Part shown: positions 41,992 through 56,364 of the stretch, in pieces
Position numbering within the stretch: the first letter of the stretch is position 1
Layout: each line of letters starts with the position of its first letter
Assembly (NCBI GenBank): GCA_002104935.1
Contig: MCGT01000061.1
Coordinates: 1 to 64,000, forward strand
Origin: Hesseltinella vesiculosa
Lineage: Eukaryota > Mucoromycota > Mucoromycetes > Mucorales > Cunninghamellaceae
Direction: 5' to 3'
DNA length: 64,000 bases
Notes under the pieces: model-generated
What the model was told of the DNA's origin: nothing
Database searches by the model: none
What the model saw: the letters and a program-made list of their open reading frames with translations, nothing else
Made by a program: the position numbers and the translations under genes

Positions 41992-43953
41992 ATGTCGAGG
42001 TTTGCCAATGTCCCTTTGGAAATCACGCGCTGCATTGCCTCATATTTGCCAAGCCATAGCTTGCTTGAACTCTGTTGCACCTGCAAAAGCCTACAAGCTG
42101 CATTGCTACTTGACCTCTATCGCCAAATCCACTTATCGGATCCTCAACGCTTGGTTTTTCTCCTGAACGCCTTGGTCCACAGCAGCAACATCTTCGATCG
42201 AAGGGACGCCATTCACACTCTCATCCTCGCATTCCCCATCGATACCTTGCTCCTGGAAGTCCTTGCTGTCCTCTGTCCTCGAGCCACCCGGTTTGACATC
42301 TCCCATCCAGCCCAGCATCCCCCTTCTCCTCTGACCTCCGACCTCGTCAGCCAATACCGTGCCCAAGTCTTCCCGGACCGCACTCAGTTCTCTGTCCGCC
42401 CCTGTCTTGTCTGCTTCATCACCAGCATCTCACCTCTTTAACATTGCAATGGATACAGCCCTACGTCTCCCATTCCGCTGCCACCGTGTTTTTTTCACTG
42501 CCCAACACCTTGCTGCATTTGAAGATTCGACCTGGTCACCATACCTTAACCCTCTCGAACATCAGTTTAATACACGACACCTGCCCGAAATTGGAATCCC
42601 TCGAAATCATAGCCCATGACCTTCGAGATGTCTCTGACCACACTTTGTTGGTGGTCAATGAAAACCACACTCTAAAGTCCCTGCATCTCACCTGTGAGCA
42701 CCCTTGGCCCCAACCCTGGCAATGGTTTTGGTTTATAGGGAAAAAGTACGCACGCCAACTGTCTCGGCTGGTGATGGTGGGCAACATCGGCAGAATGCCA
42801 GGTGAAGACACCGTAGTGGAACAATGCTATACCACTTTTGTCGATCAGCATGCTGCAACCGTGCAGTCGCTCGAGCTATCTCTTGTCCTGACCAAATCCA
42901 TTTTCTGGGAAAAGTTGACCCGTCGCTCGTCCCAGCTGGTCCTTGCTGGACTGGACGCCTCAACCTACCGACGCACCGTCACCCCGTACAATACTGGCAA
43001 TGTAGGCAACGACGAGAACACCGTCAACCACCCATCAAAGCTTCGGCGTGCCTTGATCTGCTACAAGCCGACCGTTCGATCGTTCAATCTTACTTTACCA
43101 TCTCCGCCCCTGCGCACCCACCCAGTCTATAGAACAGTAAGCCAACTTTTTTTCATCCTCCCCGTTCACTTACCGCTTCTTTTTTTATTTTTTTTTATTT
43201 AGGAGCAAACGTTCGAGACGTTTTGTGAATTAGAAGGGTTTGGTCAGCTCCAGCATCTCACCCTGTCCATACCAAACATTCCCGGAAAGCGAGAGAGCAT
43301 TGGCACTCTACCGTTCAACAACCTCCTGCAGCACTGCCCCCAGCTCACTCGTCTGGACGTTCAAAAAAGCTCGCTTTTCACCTCGATCGCCGGTGTGCCT
43401 GCTTCTCACTCTCTCGTCCACCTCAGCCTGGATCAGTGTTATCTTCCTGAGCAACTACTCTCCACAGCCTTTGCCGACCTGCCTTGCTTAATGACGTTTA
43501 TCATGGATCAATCAACCGTCTTGCTTCGCAATACCGACACCCCAAGACCCGATTTGACAATACCATTAGAGCTTGCTCGGTCCGACGGTGTGGCTGTTAC
43601 AATCCGAAGGTTACGAGGATTGACCTACAGGAAACGTCGTGCTCGCTATGTCCTGTTTGGACAAGTCACCCTAGCGCATACCCATCGTCCTTCTCGGGCG
43701 ACCACTTGGAGAATCACGTAAAGTGGCAACAAGAGCAACCCAGCACATGGCTCACCTCCTCTTTTTTTTTTTTTCCCTCTTTCATAACCATGCGGTGGAT
43801 ATGAACTTTAGTCATGACGGCCAAATGGAAGAAACAAGCAATGGAAAAAATCAACCAAAACAGCAGGCAAGTTCTGGTGATAGCCCCCTCCATTTGAATA
43901 TCATTGCCGAAAATATATCTTCATTCCAGTATGAAAGTCATCTTGTGAAATAA
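41992..43953 (+). CDS. F-box protein, paralogue 2, with a frameshift
   Basis: Same architecture as its upstream neighbour. The F-box (VPLEITRCIASYLP; CCTCKSLQAALLLDLYRQI) lies at residues 5-50. After VRP codons near 42402 the frame ends at TAA 42439-42441, while homology resumes one frame over at about 42405 (HLTSLTLQW) and runs on through WQWFWFIGKKY to 43136. Exons 43203-43717 and 43812-43953 follow with the usual phases. The C-terminus (LHLNIIAENISSFQYESHLVK) aligns with paralogue 1. One single-base deletion is the only lesion, so this is either a very young pseudogene or a sequence error. The start ATG at 41992 was chosen by alignment with the other paralogues. Confidence 0.8.
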
Positions 43954-43976
43954 AGAATTTTTATTCTGTTCGTCCC

Positions 43977-44043
<67 letters not shown>

Positions 44044-44778
44044 CATAGGCTATTCCATAAAGAAACGCTCAATAGAGAAAAAGATGCATGAGTTCATCAA
44101 GGCAGTTTGGTGCGAATCGATCTCCATGGGAAATGCCCCAGCCAACGTTCGATCTCAGCGGCCGCTTCCAGACAATTGGTGCATAACGAGACAGACAAGT
44201 TGCTTCACGGGCTCTAACGTTTGCAAAAAACTAGTAAATGATGTATAGTATAGATGGTCAAAAATACAGCTGTCTTGGATCAGGCGGTATCGAACGAGGG
44301 CTACTAGCATTGATATGCCATCGTAGTAGCTGAGCAGCCAAATCTTGCGGTGCCTTTAGCTTGCTGCCATGTGTGATACAAGGCACAGCGTCTTGGTTCA
44401 CCATGCCCTTGCTGAATGCAAAATTTGGCATGATTCGCAGGAGGTGAGGTTTTAGATGAAGTCTACGATTTTTTTTTTGCCAATCGGCAAGAGGGTCTCC
44501 ATTGCTTCACAAAGAAAGGGAAATCGTAAAACTCTAGCTTCAAGTGATTGGATCGTTGCAAAAATTTGTATGGAGGTATATTCATATGAAAGGCATAGAT
44601 GCTGAAAAGTTCAGATCGATGGGTGAAGGTTGCCCAGTCAAATTGATGGAAATCAGTTTTGACCCCTCCCGATTTCCCAGCCAAAAAGAAAGAATAAAAT
44701 GCCGCAGCTTTGAAACCCCACCTAGCCATTTTTGGTACATGGCTCGCTTTTTTTTTATTATTTTCTTTTGTCTGTTTG
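43954..44778. other. Spacer between F-box 2 and F-box 3 with a (TC)n microsatellite
   Basis: A pure CT dinucleotide run of about 30 units spans 43981-44041. The following 44042-44700 shows no supported frame; minus-strand ORFs there have no recognisable domain. A pyrimidine-rich leader precedes the ATG at 44779. Confidence 0.7.
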
Positions 44779-46829
44779 ATGAATGTAACGCTGCTACCAC
44801 AGGAAATCATCGAACGGATCGGATCTTGCTTGAAGCCGCAAACTTTGCTGGAGTTATGTTGTACGTGCCAACACCTTCATGGAGTCATGCTACCAGCACT
44901 CTACTACCACTTGACGATGACCAATGTACGCGACATGGAAAGGGTTGTCGCCTGCCTGATGGGCCACAATTCCAAGAAATCTCTTTTCAGCCATTCCGTA
45001 CGCTCGATTGTCATCGATATGGAAATCTATATGCCATTGGCCGAGCTACTCTTTCTTCTTTGTCCAGCCGTTACCCATGTGAAACTCACCAAGCAACTTC
45101 TCGACGACAGGTACAACATCCCTGTGCCGCCACATTCCCTGCTTCACCTGTTTCAATCCTATGCTAACGCCAGCAATGCTTCTGTCAAAACTGCAGCGAC
45201 CTACAACAAAATACTGAACCGGGTGCTGGTCCCGGAGCAAATGCCCAGGCATCTGACCCTCGCTTCGATGATGATGCTCCTTCGCCGTTTCCACAACCTA
45301 ATCGCCTTGGACTTGTCGTGGGATTTGGTTTTTGACAAAGCTCTGCCGGCTGTCTTGGATAGATTGCCACCATCGCTCGTCTCTTTGAGGCTTCAAACGG
45401 GTGAGGGAGTGCGAGCCGCCGATCTTATTCGCATTCACCAGACCTGCCCTGATTTGGAAATCTTGGACATCTCTGCCACTCTCCGCCACGACCTTCCCGA
45501 TCCTGATCTCGATCTTACCCAAAACAAAGTGCTCAAGCACCTTCACCTTAAAGGGTCCTATCCCGGAAACAACTGGCGGTGGTTTTGGTTCATTGGCCAG
45601 AAATACGGGCCTCAGCTCCAGTGCTTGACCATCGTTGGCTTGGGCGTTTGGCGGCCAAGCGATATGCTACTCAACTTGGACGACCAGGACCAGTGCTTTG
45701 AAACATTTGCAAAGCAACACGCCTCGACGTTGCGATCACTTTACTTGGCCGCCACTGTCACATCCCACCGGTTTTGGGACCTAATGCAGACACACGCACA
45801 GCCTGCACCTCGTTTAGCCAGACTGAAATTCAGCCATGGCACGTACCTGCTCACTGCCAAGCGTGGTACCACCCGTGAAAATCTCCAGCGCATATTGCAA
45901 GGCTACCGAACATCACTCAAGTCCTTGAAGCTCGTTCTGGCCAACCCAGCTCGTTATCGTGGTCGTTTTCTTGGTGCCGGATCTGCCACTGGTTTGGCAG
46001 TCAATCCTAGTGACTTGGTAAGAATTTTCAGCCTTGTCGTTTTTTTTGTTATTTGCCCTTATTCATCTCCCCCCTATTTTTTTTATTGACATAGGCTTAT
46101 ATACAGGAAATCATTGATGCTGTTGAAGGCACAGACACTCTTAGTTCGTTAACAATAGCAAGATCGAGTCGATCCACTGTTCAATCGTCGGGTATCTTTC
46201 CATTGGACCATGTGCTCGAGCAACTCCCTCATCTATGTCGACTGAATGTGTATCGAAGTACAGTCATAACTGCAACACGTTTGCCAGAATACCATCACCT
46301 TTCAGAACTTTGTTTGGATTCGTGCTTTGTGCCAGAGGAATTGCTGGCCCATGGATTTTTGCACCTGCCTGGCCTGGAAGCACTGCAGATCATCGACTTT
46401 GAAGTGTTTGTCTGCCGCCAACAGGTTGAAGACATGGATACTGTCATACCACTGGTGCTGCCTCAAGGTGTGCGACTAACCGCTACCATGAAATACCTGG
46501 ATGTTGTCAATGAAAGGTGCCTTGGCCGGTTCAAACACATTTCTCTCAGTCACTCCGTCAATGATCCCGATCCTCTGGCTTGGGAGATCTGGTAAAAGAT
46601 AGAGACTCTAGTAGCACCACGCCCACTGTGGCGAACTAATGCGTTTTTCTTTACCTTAACTAGCTCTGAAGAGCGCTCTGTGTCTCGATTGCCGCCCGAA
46701 GTCGCACAGCAGGTTGCCTATGGTCAGCGTGCGCAGAGGGTAGATGAGGAGCTAGTATATGATTTCCACTTGAAAATAGTTTGCAGTGGAACAGTGTCTT
46801 TACAAGTGATCAAGAGCATTATTCTGTGA
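44779..46829 (+). CDS. F-box protein, paralogue 3
   Basis: Exons 44779-46017, 46095-46591 and 46664-46829 give 633 residues. The F-box starts almost at the N-terminus (LLPQEIIERIGSCLKPQTLL, then CCTCQHLHGVMLPALYYHL). The aromatic motif is WRWFWFIGQKY (about residue 264). The middle carries leucine-rich-like units (LDLSWDLVFDKALPAVLDRL; CPDLEILDISATL). The last exon begins SEERSVSRLPPEVAQQVAYG and ends in a basic/hydrophobic strand. An in-frame ATG at 44710 would add a Phe-rich, T-tract-encoded leader, so I prefer 44779, which matches the start position of the other paralogues. Diverged from paralogues 1 and 2 but with identical intron phases. Confidence 0.87.
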
Positions 46830-46979
46830 TGAATTAAATCAAAAAGGCAATAGACATTCACGTCTCAGGATGCAGGGGAAGTTCAAATCCTCGTCTGGGG
46901 ATGAATTTGGCGCGAACAAAAAAAAAAAAAAAACATGGATCTTGTTTTTTTTTTTCTTTCTCTCTCTTGGCTTTTACTC

Positions 46980-49066
46980 ATGGCACGGATTTCACTGCTG
47001 CCACTGGAAATCCTTGAACAGATTGCGTTGTGGCTGATACCTCGGGTTATTCTTGAGCTTTGCTGTGCGAGCCATCAACTACACCGATCTTTCCTGCCTA
47101 TTCTCTATCGCCATGTGATAGTTACGAGAGACGATGACCTGGCGTCGATTGTCTCAGCTCTCCTTGACCATGACGAGACTGATTCTCCTCTTCGCTGGTG
47201 TGTAAGATCGATAACACTCGATTCAAATGTTGATTTGGTATTACTTGAGCTGTTTTCTACATTATGTCCTGCTATCAATCATCTGAGGCTGCGTCAATGG
47301 CAGGTCTCAAGCAATCTTCCCGTCACGGCATCTGCGAGAGCTCTGATTCACAGATACGAGCACCAGCGATCCTCGACCAACTCGCCAGTCGAGAGAGTGG
47401 TTGACTACCACAGCCAACCAATACCCCGACTTGCCACCGTCAATATGCTGTCATCATTCCTTCGATATCATCACTCCCTGACGTCCTTGGACCTGGTGTG
47501 GGATTACACTGTCGACCGAATTCTGTCTGATGTCTTGCCAACACTACCCCAGGGACTTGTCTCACTTAAACTTGGCCCTTGCTACGACTCAGTGACGGTG
47601 GACCACATCAACCTCACTCACAGCATCTGCCCTCGGCTGGAAACCTTGGAGATCCGAGCTCGAAGCCTCCAAGACCTTCCCCCTGTGCAACAGCTCGATA
47701 ACATCCGCGAAAACCAGACGCTTAAGCACCTTTTCCTCAAGTCAGATCTGCCTCAAGTCCACAGTTGGCGATGGTTTTGGATTGTGGGGAAAAAATTTGG
47801 CCGGCAGCTGGAATCTTTGACAATGGCTGGGCTTAGCGTCGCGCACCCTCGTGATCTGCTAGCGAATTTGCCGGACACCAATTTGTGCTTTGGGGTGTTT
47901 GCTCAGCAGCACAGTGTGACACTCCATTCATTCTGCCTATCCAACACTCTTACCACCCGTGAGTTTTGGGACCTGATCCGCGTTCACACACAGCAGCCAC
48001 CTCGGTTAACAAGCTTAAAATTCGACGTGCCTGCCTTCTTGATCCAGAGCAACACTAAACTTGCACGTGAGCATTTGCTGCTGCTGCTGCAAAGCTATCG
48101 ATCGTCTCTCCAGTCCTTTCATCTCTCCCTTCCCGAATCAGCCTATTTACCTCTAAATTTCTTCGACCCTGGGTCTACCACCGGTGTAACTGTGTCTCGC
48201 AGTGAAATGGTAGCTTTTTTTTTTATCATTTCATCTCCACAACTCACCTTTGTTTTTTTTCTCGCAACCGCACACAGGTCTATATCCGTGACGTTTTTAA
48301 AGTACTTGGGGAGATATCTTGCCTTGGAAAATTAACCATCACGCGACCCCTTCGTTTAAGAGTGACTGCCACAGCAATCTTTCCATTGGATGACCTCCTC
48401 CGGTATCTGCCACAGCTAACACGATTCACTTTGACCTGCTGCACCGTTGTCATTGTATCAAATATACCCAACCTCCATTCTCTCTCGCACCTTTGCTTAG
48501 ATTCATGTTTTTTGCCCGAAAAACTGTTGGAAGATGGCTTTTTGGACCTACCAACACTGAAGACGCTGAGGCTTGTCAATTTTTCGATCTGTTCTAGCCG
48601 CACCATTCAAGACTTCAAGCTACCCTCTGACGATGAAGAAGAAGAAGATGGCATAGATATCATTATACCGATGGCCTTGCCTCCTGGACTGGAACTTACT
48701 GCAATTTTGCGGAGCGCCCAGATTGCCAGTGAATTTCGGCTTGGCCATTTCCAATACATCTCTTTTACGCCATCCTTCGATGACCACGAGCCTGTGGTGT
48801 GGGAGATCTCCAGGCATGAAAGAAAAAAAACTGCTATTTTTTGGAGGAATGGTTTTTTTATTGCTGTCCTCTAAGTTTTTTTTTTTTTTTTTTTTTTTAG
48901 CGAGAACGACGCCTATCGGCTGCCTTGCGATTTGGCAAAAAGGGTTGCAAGTGTGCAAAAGGGCAAATGCGAACGGGATGGGACCGCACGGATATATAAA
49001 TTCCATCTGAAGGTGGTGAGTGCGAATATTAAATCATTCCGTGTCTATGGTCGTAATCTAATATAA
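46980..49066 (+). CDS. F-box protein, paralogue 4
   Basis: Exons 46980-48209, 48278-48813 and 48901-49066 give 643 residues. The F-box is LLPLEILEQIALWLIPRVIL, then CCASHQLHRSFLPILYRHV. The aromatic motif is WRWFWIVGKKFGRQLESL (about residue 262). An acidic loop (DDEEEEDGIDI) lies in exon 2. The second intron has the donor CAG|GCATGA and ends in a T22-type tract plus TAG. No GT donor restores the shared phase-2 junction, so this is read as a GC-AG intron. Closest to paralogue 3 in sequence. The start at 46980 is favoured over 46935, because the extra residues come from a T tract. Confidence 0.86.
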
Positions 49067-49552
49067 AGAAATATTTCAACCATCCTAACATGAGCTGGTT
49101 TTTGATCTGCTGAAACAATTGAAATCGGCGCTTCGCTTCTTTTCTCCAGAGGTTGTATGGAGGGCGACCTTTTACCAGTCGACGTGCTTTCTTCAGTCTT
49201 GTCATGGCTCACTATGCATTGCACCTGTGCAAAAGATCACATCGATCCATTCACAGAAGATGCATTGCAGGGCTTACTTTTTTTTTTTTTTTTTGCACAT
49301 GGTCATATTTTTCCATGACCAGTGAGTGCTCATCGAAAATCAGTAAAAGCGCAGCCTATTGGCTTGCAAAGCAAAAGTAGATGCCAAATCTATCTACTAT
49401 ACATAGATGACAAGTGTTCTGGTGTCTAACAATTGAAGAAAACGCAGAGACTGTTGTTGAATGGAAGAGCGTGGTATGGTGCATGAGGCCCTTTTTTTAT
49501 AGTTTTGATTCTCCCCCTCTCTTTTTATTTATTTTTTTGCACATTCATATAC

Positions 49553-50398
49553 AAAGCAGCACGCCGCCGCCCTTCGCTCGCTTTGTCTAGTCAACACCGT
49601 TTCTGGCCCTCAATTTTGGAAATCCATGGCTTCGTATGCCCAGCAGTCCTGCCGCTTGGACCAGGTCGATTTACACAACTGACAAGCTTCTTTCACTTTC
49701 TTTATTTCTCAGGTGAGTGTGTGCACCACGTTACACGCTATAAGAGAACTGCGCCAGCTTTGCACGCTAACTTTGTCCATCACACCTGACATTCCAGCTG
49801 GATGGAATTTGATCCCATGGAACGACGTACTGGCAAGCTGCTCACAGCTCATCCTCTCCGGCTACAACGATGCACCCTTGCCACCCAGCTCAATCAAACG
49901 ACAGTGCCGATGCACCACCCTGTCACACATCTTTCCTTTTGTCATTGTCACTTGCCCAGTGATTATCTGGCCGACGGGTTTACTGCCTTACCCTTCTTGA
50001 AGACGCTGGAGCTGCGCAATCTCAAATCTATGTACCCTTGCAACAGTCGCACCAAGCAACACCTTTATTGACGATGGCTCTTCCACAGCATAGCCATGTC
50101 ATTATCAGCATCGACTCGTTACCCGTAAAATGTGATTTTGATGGCAGTTTTGGTTACCTGCTCTACCTCTCTCATGCCTGCGTTGATTTTGCGCTCCGAG
50201 CTTGGCGGTTCCAGTAAATCTCTGTCACCCTAGAAAAAAATTCAACGCGCCGCTCACCTTTTTTTTTCCAGCCCTGAGAGCAGCCGTGTAAGTCGACTGG
50301 ATGACGAAAAAGCGCGGTGCATTATGAATGATGTGAGCCGAGCGACCACATACCTGCAATGGAGTGCAAGATGTCTTTTTGCAGCTATCTGGAGGTAA
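49553..50398 (+). pseudogene. F-box paralogue 5, C-terminal fragment
   Basis: Lacks the F-box and the first half. Homology starts at QHAAALRSLCLVNTV (49553), continues with RELRQLCTLTLSI and NDVLASCSQL (49745-49855), then SDYLADGFTALPFLKTLELR (49965-50030), then TMALPQHSHVI (50070-50105). The last-exon relic ESSRVSRLDDEKARCIMND ends with TAA at 50398. Frames change between blocks and in-frame stops are present, so it is dead. It defines the downstream edge of the F-box array. Between 49067 and 49552 only T tracts and short frames are seen. Confidence 0.8.
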
Positions 50399-50856
50399 GC
50401 TAGCGTCTCTGGCAGTTTTTGGCAACCAAGTGTACAGCGGCAGTCTTTAGTTATCAAAGTTTCATGGCTGCTTTGTTCCTGTCATTGTGTATAAATAAAA
50501 ACGCGCTTTCCTATATATATGCCAGTCATTCCCACACGACAATCAAACGGAGGGGATGGACGATGGAGAGGCTAAACTGACGCTTGCGTTCTCATTTAAC
50601 CTAATAGAATAGACCTCATCCGTATACCTTGGCGTCGGTTGTTCAAACGCATTAAAAATCTCCAATCGGCAACTATTTTTATTTTTTAAGAATGTACAGG
50701 GGAGTAAATCGGGATGCGCAAAAGCTACGTGAAAAAAAAGGACGATGAGTGGCACATTGATATTAGCACTTTGCCTCTACTTTGGCTGCTTACCCATCTT
50801 TCTTGGACGTCTGTTTTCCTTTTCGCCATCCATTATGCAACACGGTGTATGGTTAT

Positions 50857-51721
50857 TCAAGAATCGGCAGCAATCAAGGCAACGATCATGCGGTACAGGA
50901 AGTAGAAGAACATCTAAGAAACAAACATGAATAAAAAAGATGGTGTGTGAGCGAATGGGGGCCATTTTGTTCAGCCACTTACCACCAAGTAAAAACCAAG
51001 CTTAAAGAAGCATTCCTTTTTGTGTTGTGACAAGGTGCGGAAGATCTCGGTCGCATCTGAAATAACAGTAATAAAAGGGTGAGTCAAGGGGGATCGGCCG
51101 GGGTTGGAAAAAAAGGAAAGACATGACACCTACCATACATATGACGATTCGCGGTCACCCTGTGAAAGAAAGAAAGGAAAAAAAAGGTGAGGTGCCATTC
51201 TGCAAGAAATGGCACAACTTACTTTTGGATATTGTAGACCACCAAGGGAAGATTCAAAATCATAGCCAACCAGCTGCCGTTGATCAAAAACATGAAGAAT
51301 AAAAAGGCATGGGCGCCCATCTCGGGCAACACAAACTAGCAAAGTATACGTAAAAAGAGAGCAGTGAGCTGACATGGGTTCTAACAGAGTCTAACAGCCA
51401 TCCAAACCATCTCACCCGGAGATGGGATCTCGGTTGTCGGATGTGAGAGCGATTGCTTTACCTGGTTGAGTTTGTTGCAGAGGTCAATGGGGTTGATATA
51501 GTCGCATTCCAAATCAGAGAACATGATCACCTACAGATAAAAGAGAAACGGTCAAGGGTAACATGTAAGTAGGTTAGGAAAGCGGCTGAGTGTTTGGACA
51601 TTCATCATCCGTTGCCCTAGATGATTTGCGAAAATAAAAAGGATACGAAAAAGACCATGAGGAATAGCAACAGTGCTGCCATGATGACAGCAAAAAGGAA
51701 TAGCATTGCTTCGCCGTGCAT
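50857..51721 (-). CDS. ERV14: Cornichon / Erv14-type ER cargo receptor
   Basis: Small three-span membrane protein that loads secretory cargo into COPII vesicles at the ER. Six exons on the minus strand are 51721-51647, 51530-51462, 51335-51223, 51159-51134, 51056-50983 and 50913-50857, giving 137 residues; yeast Erv14 has 138. Diagnostic motifs are FSDLECDYINPIDLCNKLNQ, the hydrophobic FMFLINGSWLAMILNLPLVV, DATEIFRTLSQHKKECFFKL and the final YRMIVALIAADS. Exon 4 codes only 26 bases. The start is fixed by the hydrophobic N-terminus (EAMLFLFAVIMAALLLFLMV). It lies upstream of the F-box array tail and downstream of the cullin gene, which is on the same strand. The interval 50399-50856 shows no gene. 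Confidence 0.95.
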
Positions 51722-52046
51722 GATATATAGTTATGTAATATGAGAATTAAAAATCAGTGAGCAACAAGAGGGAAAGAGGGGAAGAAAAAAAATTGTCCAC
51801 GTCTTTTTTTTTGTTTGCCCGGCGGAAAAAAAAAAAAAAAAAAAAAAAAAAGACATGTCTGTGCTACCAAGAGGATGAGAGCAACCACCTTCCTGGTGGG
51901 CTCGCCTCTCTTTCTTGACCAAACTATGTTATTATGTCTTCCAACCATCCAATCGCTCGGACTCTTCTGCCCATATCTCTTTCGCCTTCTAATTTTTTTT
52001 TTCGCTTCTTTCTAAATCCCGTCACCAAGAAAATTTATTTTACTAA
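51722..52046. other. Spacer between cullin 3' end and ERV14 5' end
   Basis: 325 bp with an A26 tract (51826-51851) and T-rich DNA at 51970-52015. It must contain the cullin terminator region and the ERV14 promoter. No specific site is recognised. Confidence 0.5.
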
Positions 52047-55184
<3,138 letters not shown>

Positions 55185-56168
55185 GATGAAATAGAGCTCG
55201 ATGTATTGAAGGAGTGGACCGGGCCCAATGGATTAAATGGTAAAGGAAGAAAAAAAAAAAAAGAAAAAAAAAGGCGCTGAAAAAAAAGAATCTGCGTCAA
55301 AGCAACGGCCCCCTTTTTGTTCAGACTCATTTTGTGTTTCATCGGCGCCGAGTGCTTCATCTCCCAACTGCATACGTCCACGGCTTTTGGGGTTATTTGA
55401 GTTTGTCCTGCTCTATCAGCTTTCCACCATCCTTTGGCGGCTGCTTGCGTATTTTTGAGCTATGTATAATTAGTTTGATGAACCAATCGTACGAACCGCT
55501 AAATCATTTTCAAGGGAGCGAGAAATCAAAAGCAAGGGCGCGAGTGCAATTCTAATACGCTCAAGGTAGTTGGTACTCAGCGACGTTGACACCTTATCAT
55601 CAAATCTTGACCTATGGATTGTTTTGTAGAAGGCAGGGCATTGGGGTTTTGAGTGGATCCGTTGATGGCTGATTGCGCTGTGCGCACCAGCCAGGAGTTG
55701 AAGGCGACAAGGCGCTGCGCGGAACTTGAATTTAGTGTTTCCGTTTTTTTCTGCCTATTTGAAAAAAAAAAAAAAAAAAAGCAAAGCAAAGCAAATGCTA
55801 TATAGTCTTTGCAGCTGATCGGATCAATGTGAAATTTTGTATAGGAGCGCAAGCACATAGACAATAGTGATGTTGAAAAAACCAGGCCGTTTAGCGAAGA
55901 CTGACCAGCCAACGTTAGCTCAGTTTCGTTTTGACTCCTCAGATTGACCAGCTAAAAAAAAATGAAAAAGCGACCACTTTCGCCAGACGATCCCTGGCAC
56001 GGGCAAAAACTGACTTTCTTCTTGTTTACTGTATCAATACTAGAAACATTTTATTTGGGATAATCAATTGTTAGAATATATATATATATAATATGGTTAA
56101 AAGAATGAAAGAGCCTATCGAATTCGAATCCTTTTCGGTGTCTTCCTTGTCAACTTGAGAGGTGGAGG

Positions 56169-56207
<39 letters not shown>

Positions 56208-56364
56208 TGAGTTTAGAAAAAAAAGGAAAGGGCGGAACTTGAATGCAACATGGCAATGGTGGACTCAACACCAAACTTGAGCGCGCAGACACGGTAAATG
56301 AGAAAATGCTGCATTGTTTATTTGCTATTATTTTTCAACTTCATATCGCTTGACTGCACTGAAA
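55185..56364. other. Intergenic region cullin (5') / SMC1 (3') with a third relic of the 3.6-kb repeat
   Basis: Contains A/G-rich tracts (55248-55272) next to the cullin start and an A18 tract (55758-55775). A relic of the dispersed duplication lies at 55575-55990 (separate entry). It also holds an AT microsatellite (about 56078-56092) and an A33 tract (56172-56204). No gene is supported. ORFs here, including the one at 55577-55912, lack motifs. Confidence 0.6.
55575..55990 (+). repeat. Diverged third copy of the left end of the 3.6-kb duplication
   Basis: Blocks shared with 7740-7925 are ATTTTGTAT/AAAA, CAATA-TGATG-TGAAAAAA, CAGTTTCGTTTTGACTCCTC, GATTGACCAGCTAAAAAA and ATGAAAAAGCG. They are followed by GACGATCCCTGGCACGGGCA where copy A has GGGGGTCCCCAAGCGATCAG. 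Same orientation, heavily diverged. Only the left end of the unit is present. Confidence 0.5.

Noticed and set aside
44463..44810. Minus-strand 115-residue ORF before F-box 3
   Set aside because: It overlaps the F-box 3 start, has a poly-Lys segment from an A tract and no recognisable domain.
46860..46920. tRNA-like B box (GTTCAAATCC) downstream of F-box 3
   Set aside because: The flanking bases do not form a T stem, and no acceptor or anticodon stem can be drawn.
56101..56165. Distal last exon for SMC1 after the T33 tract
   Set aside because: It would need an intron of about 285 bp and gives a tail unlike SMC1. The 21-bp exon at 56385-56365 gives the expected short hydrophobic/acidic end with a 64-bp intron.
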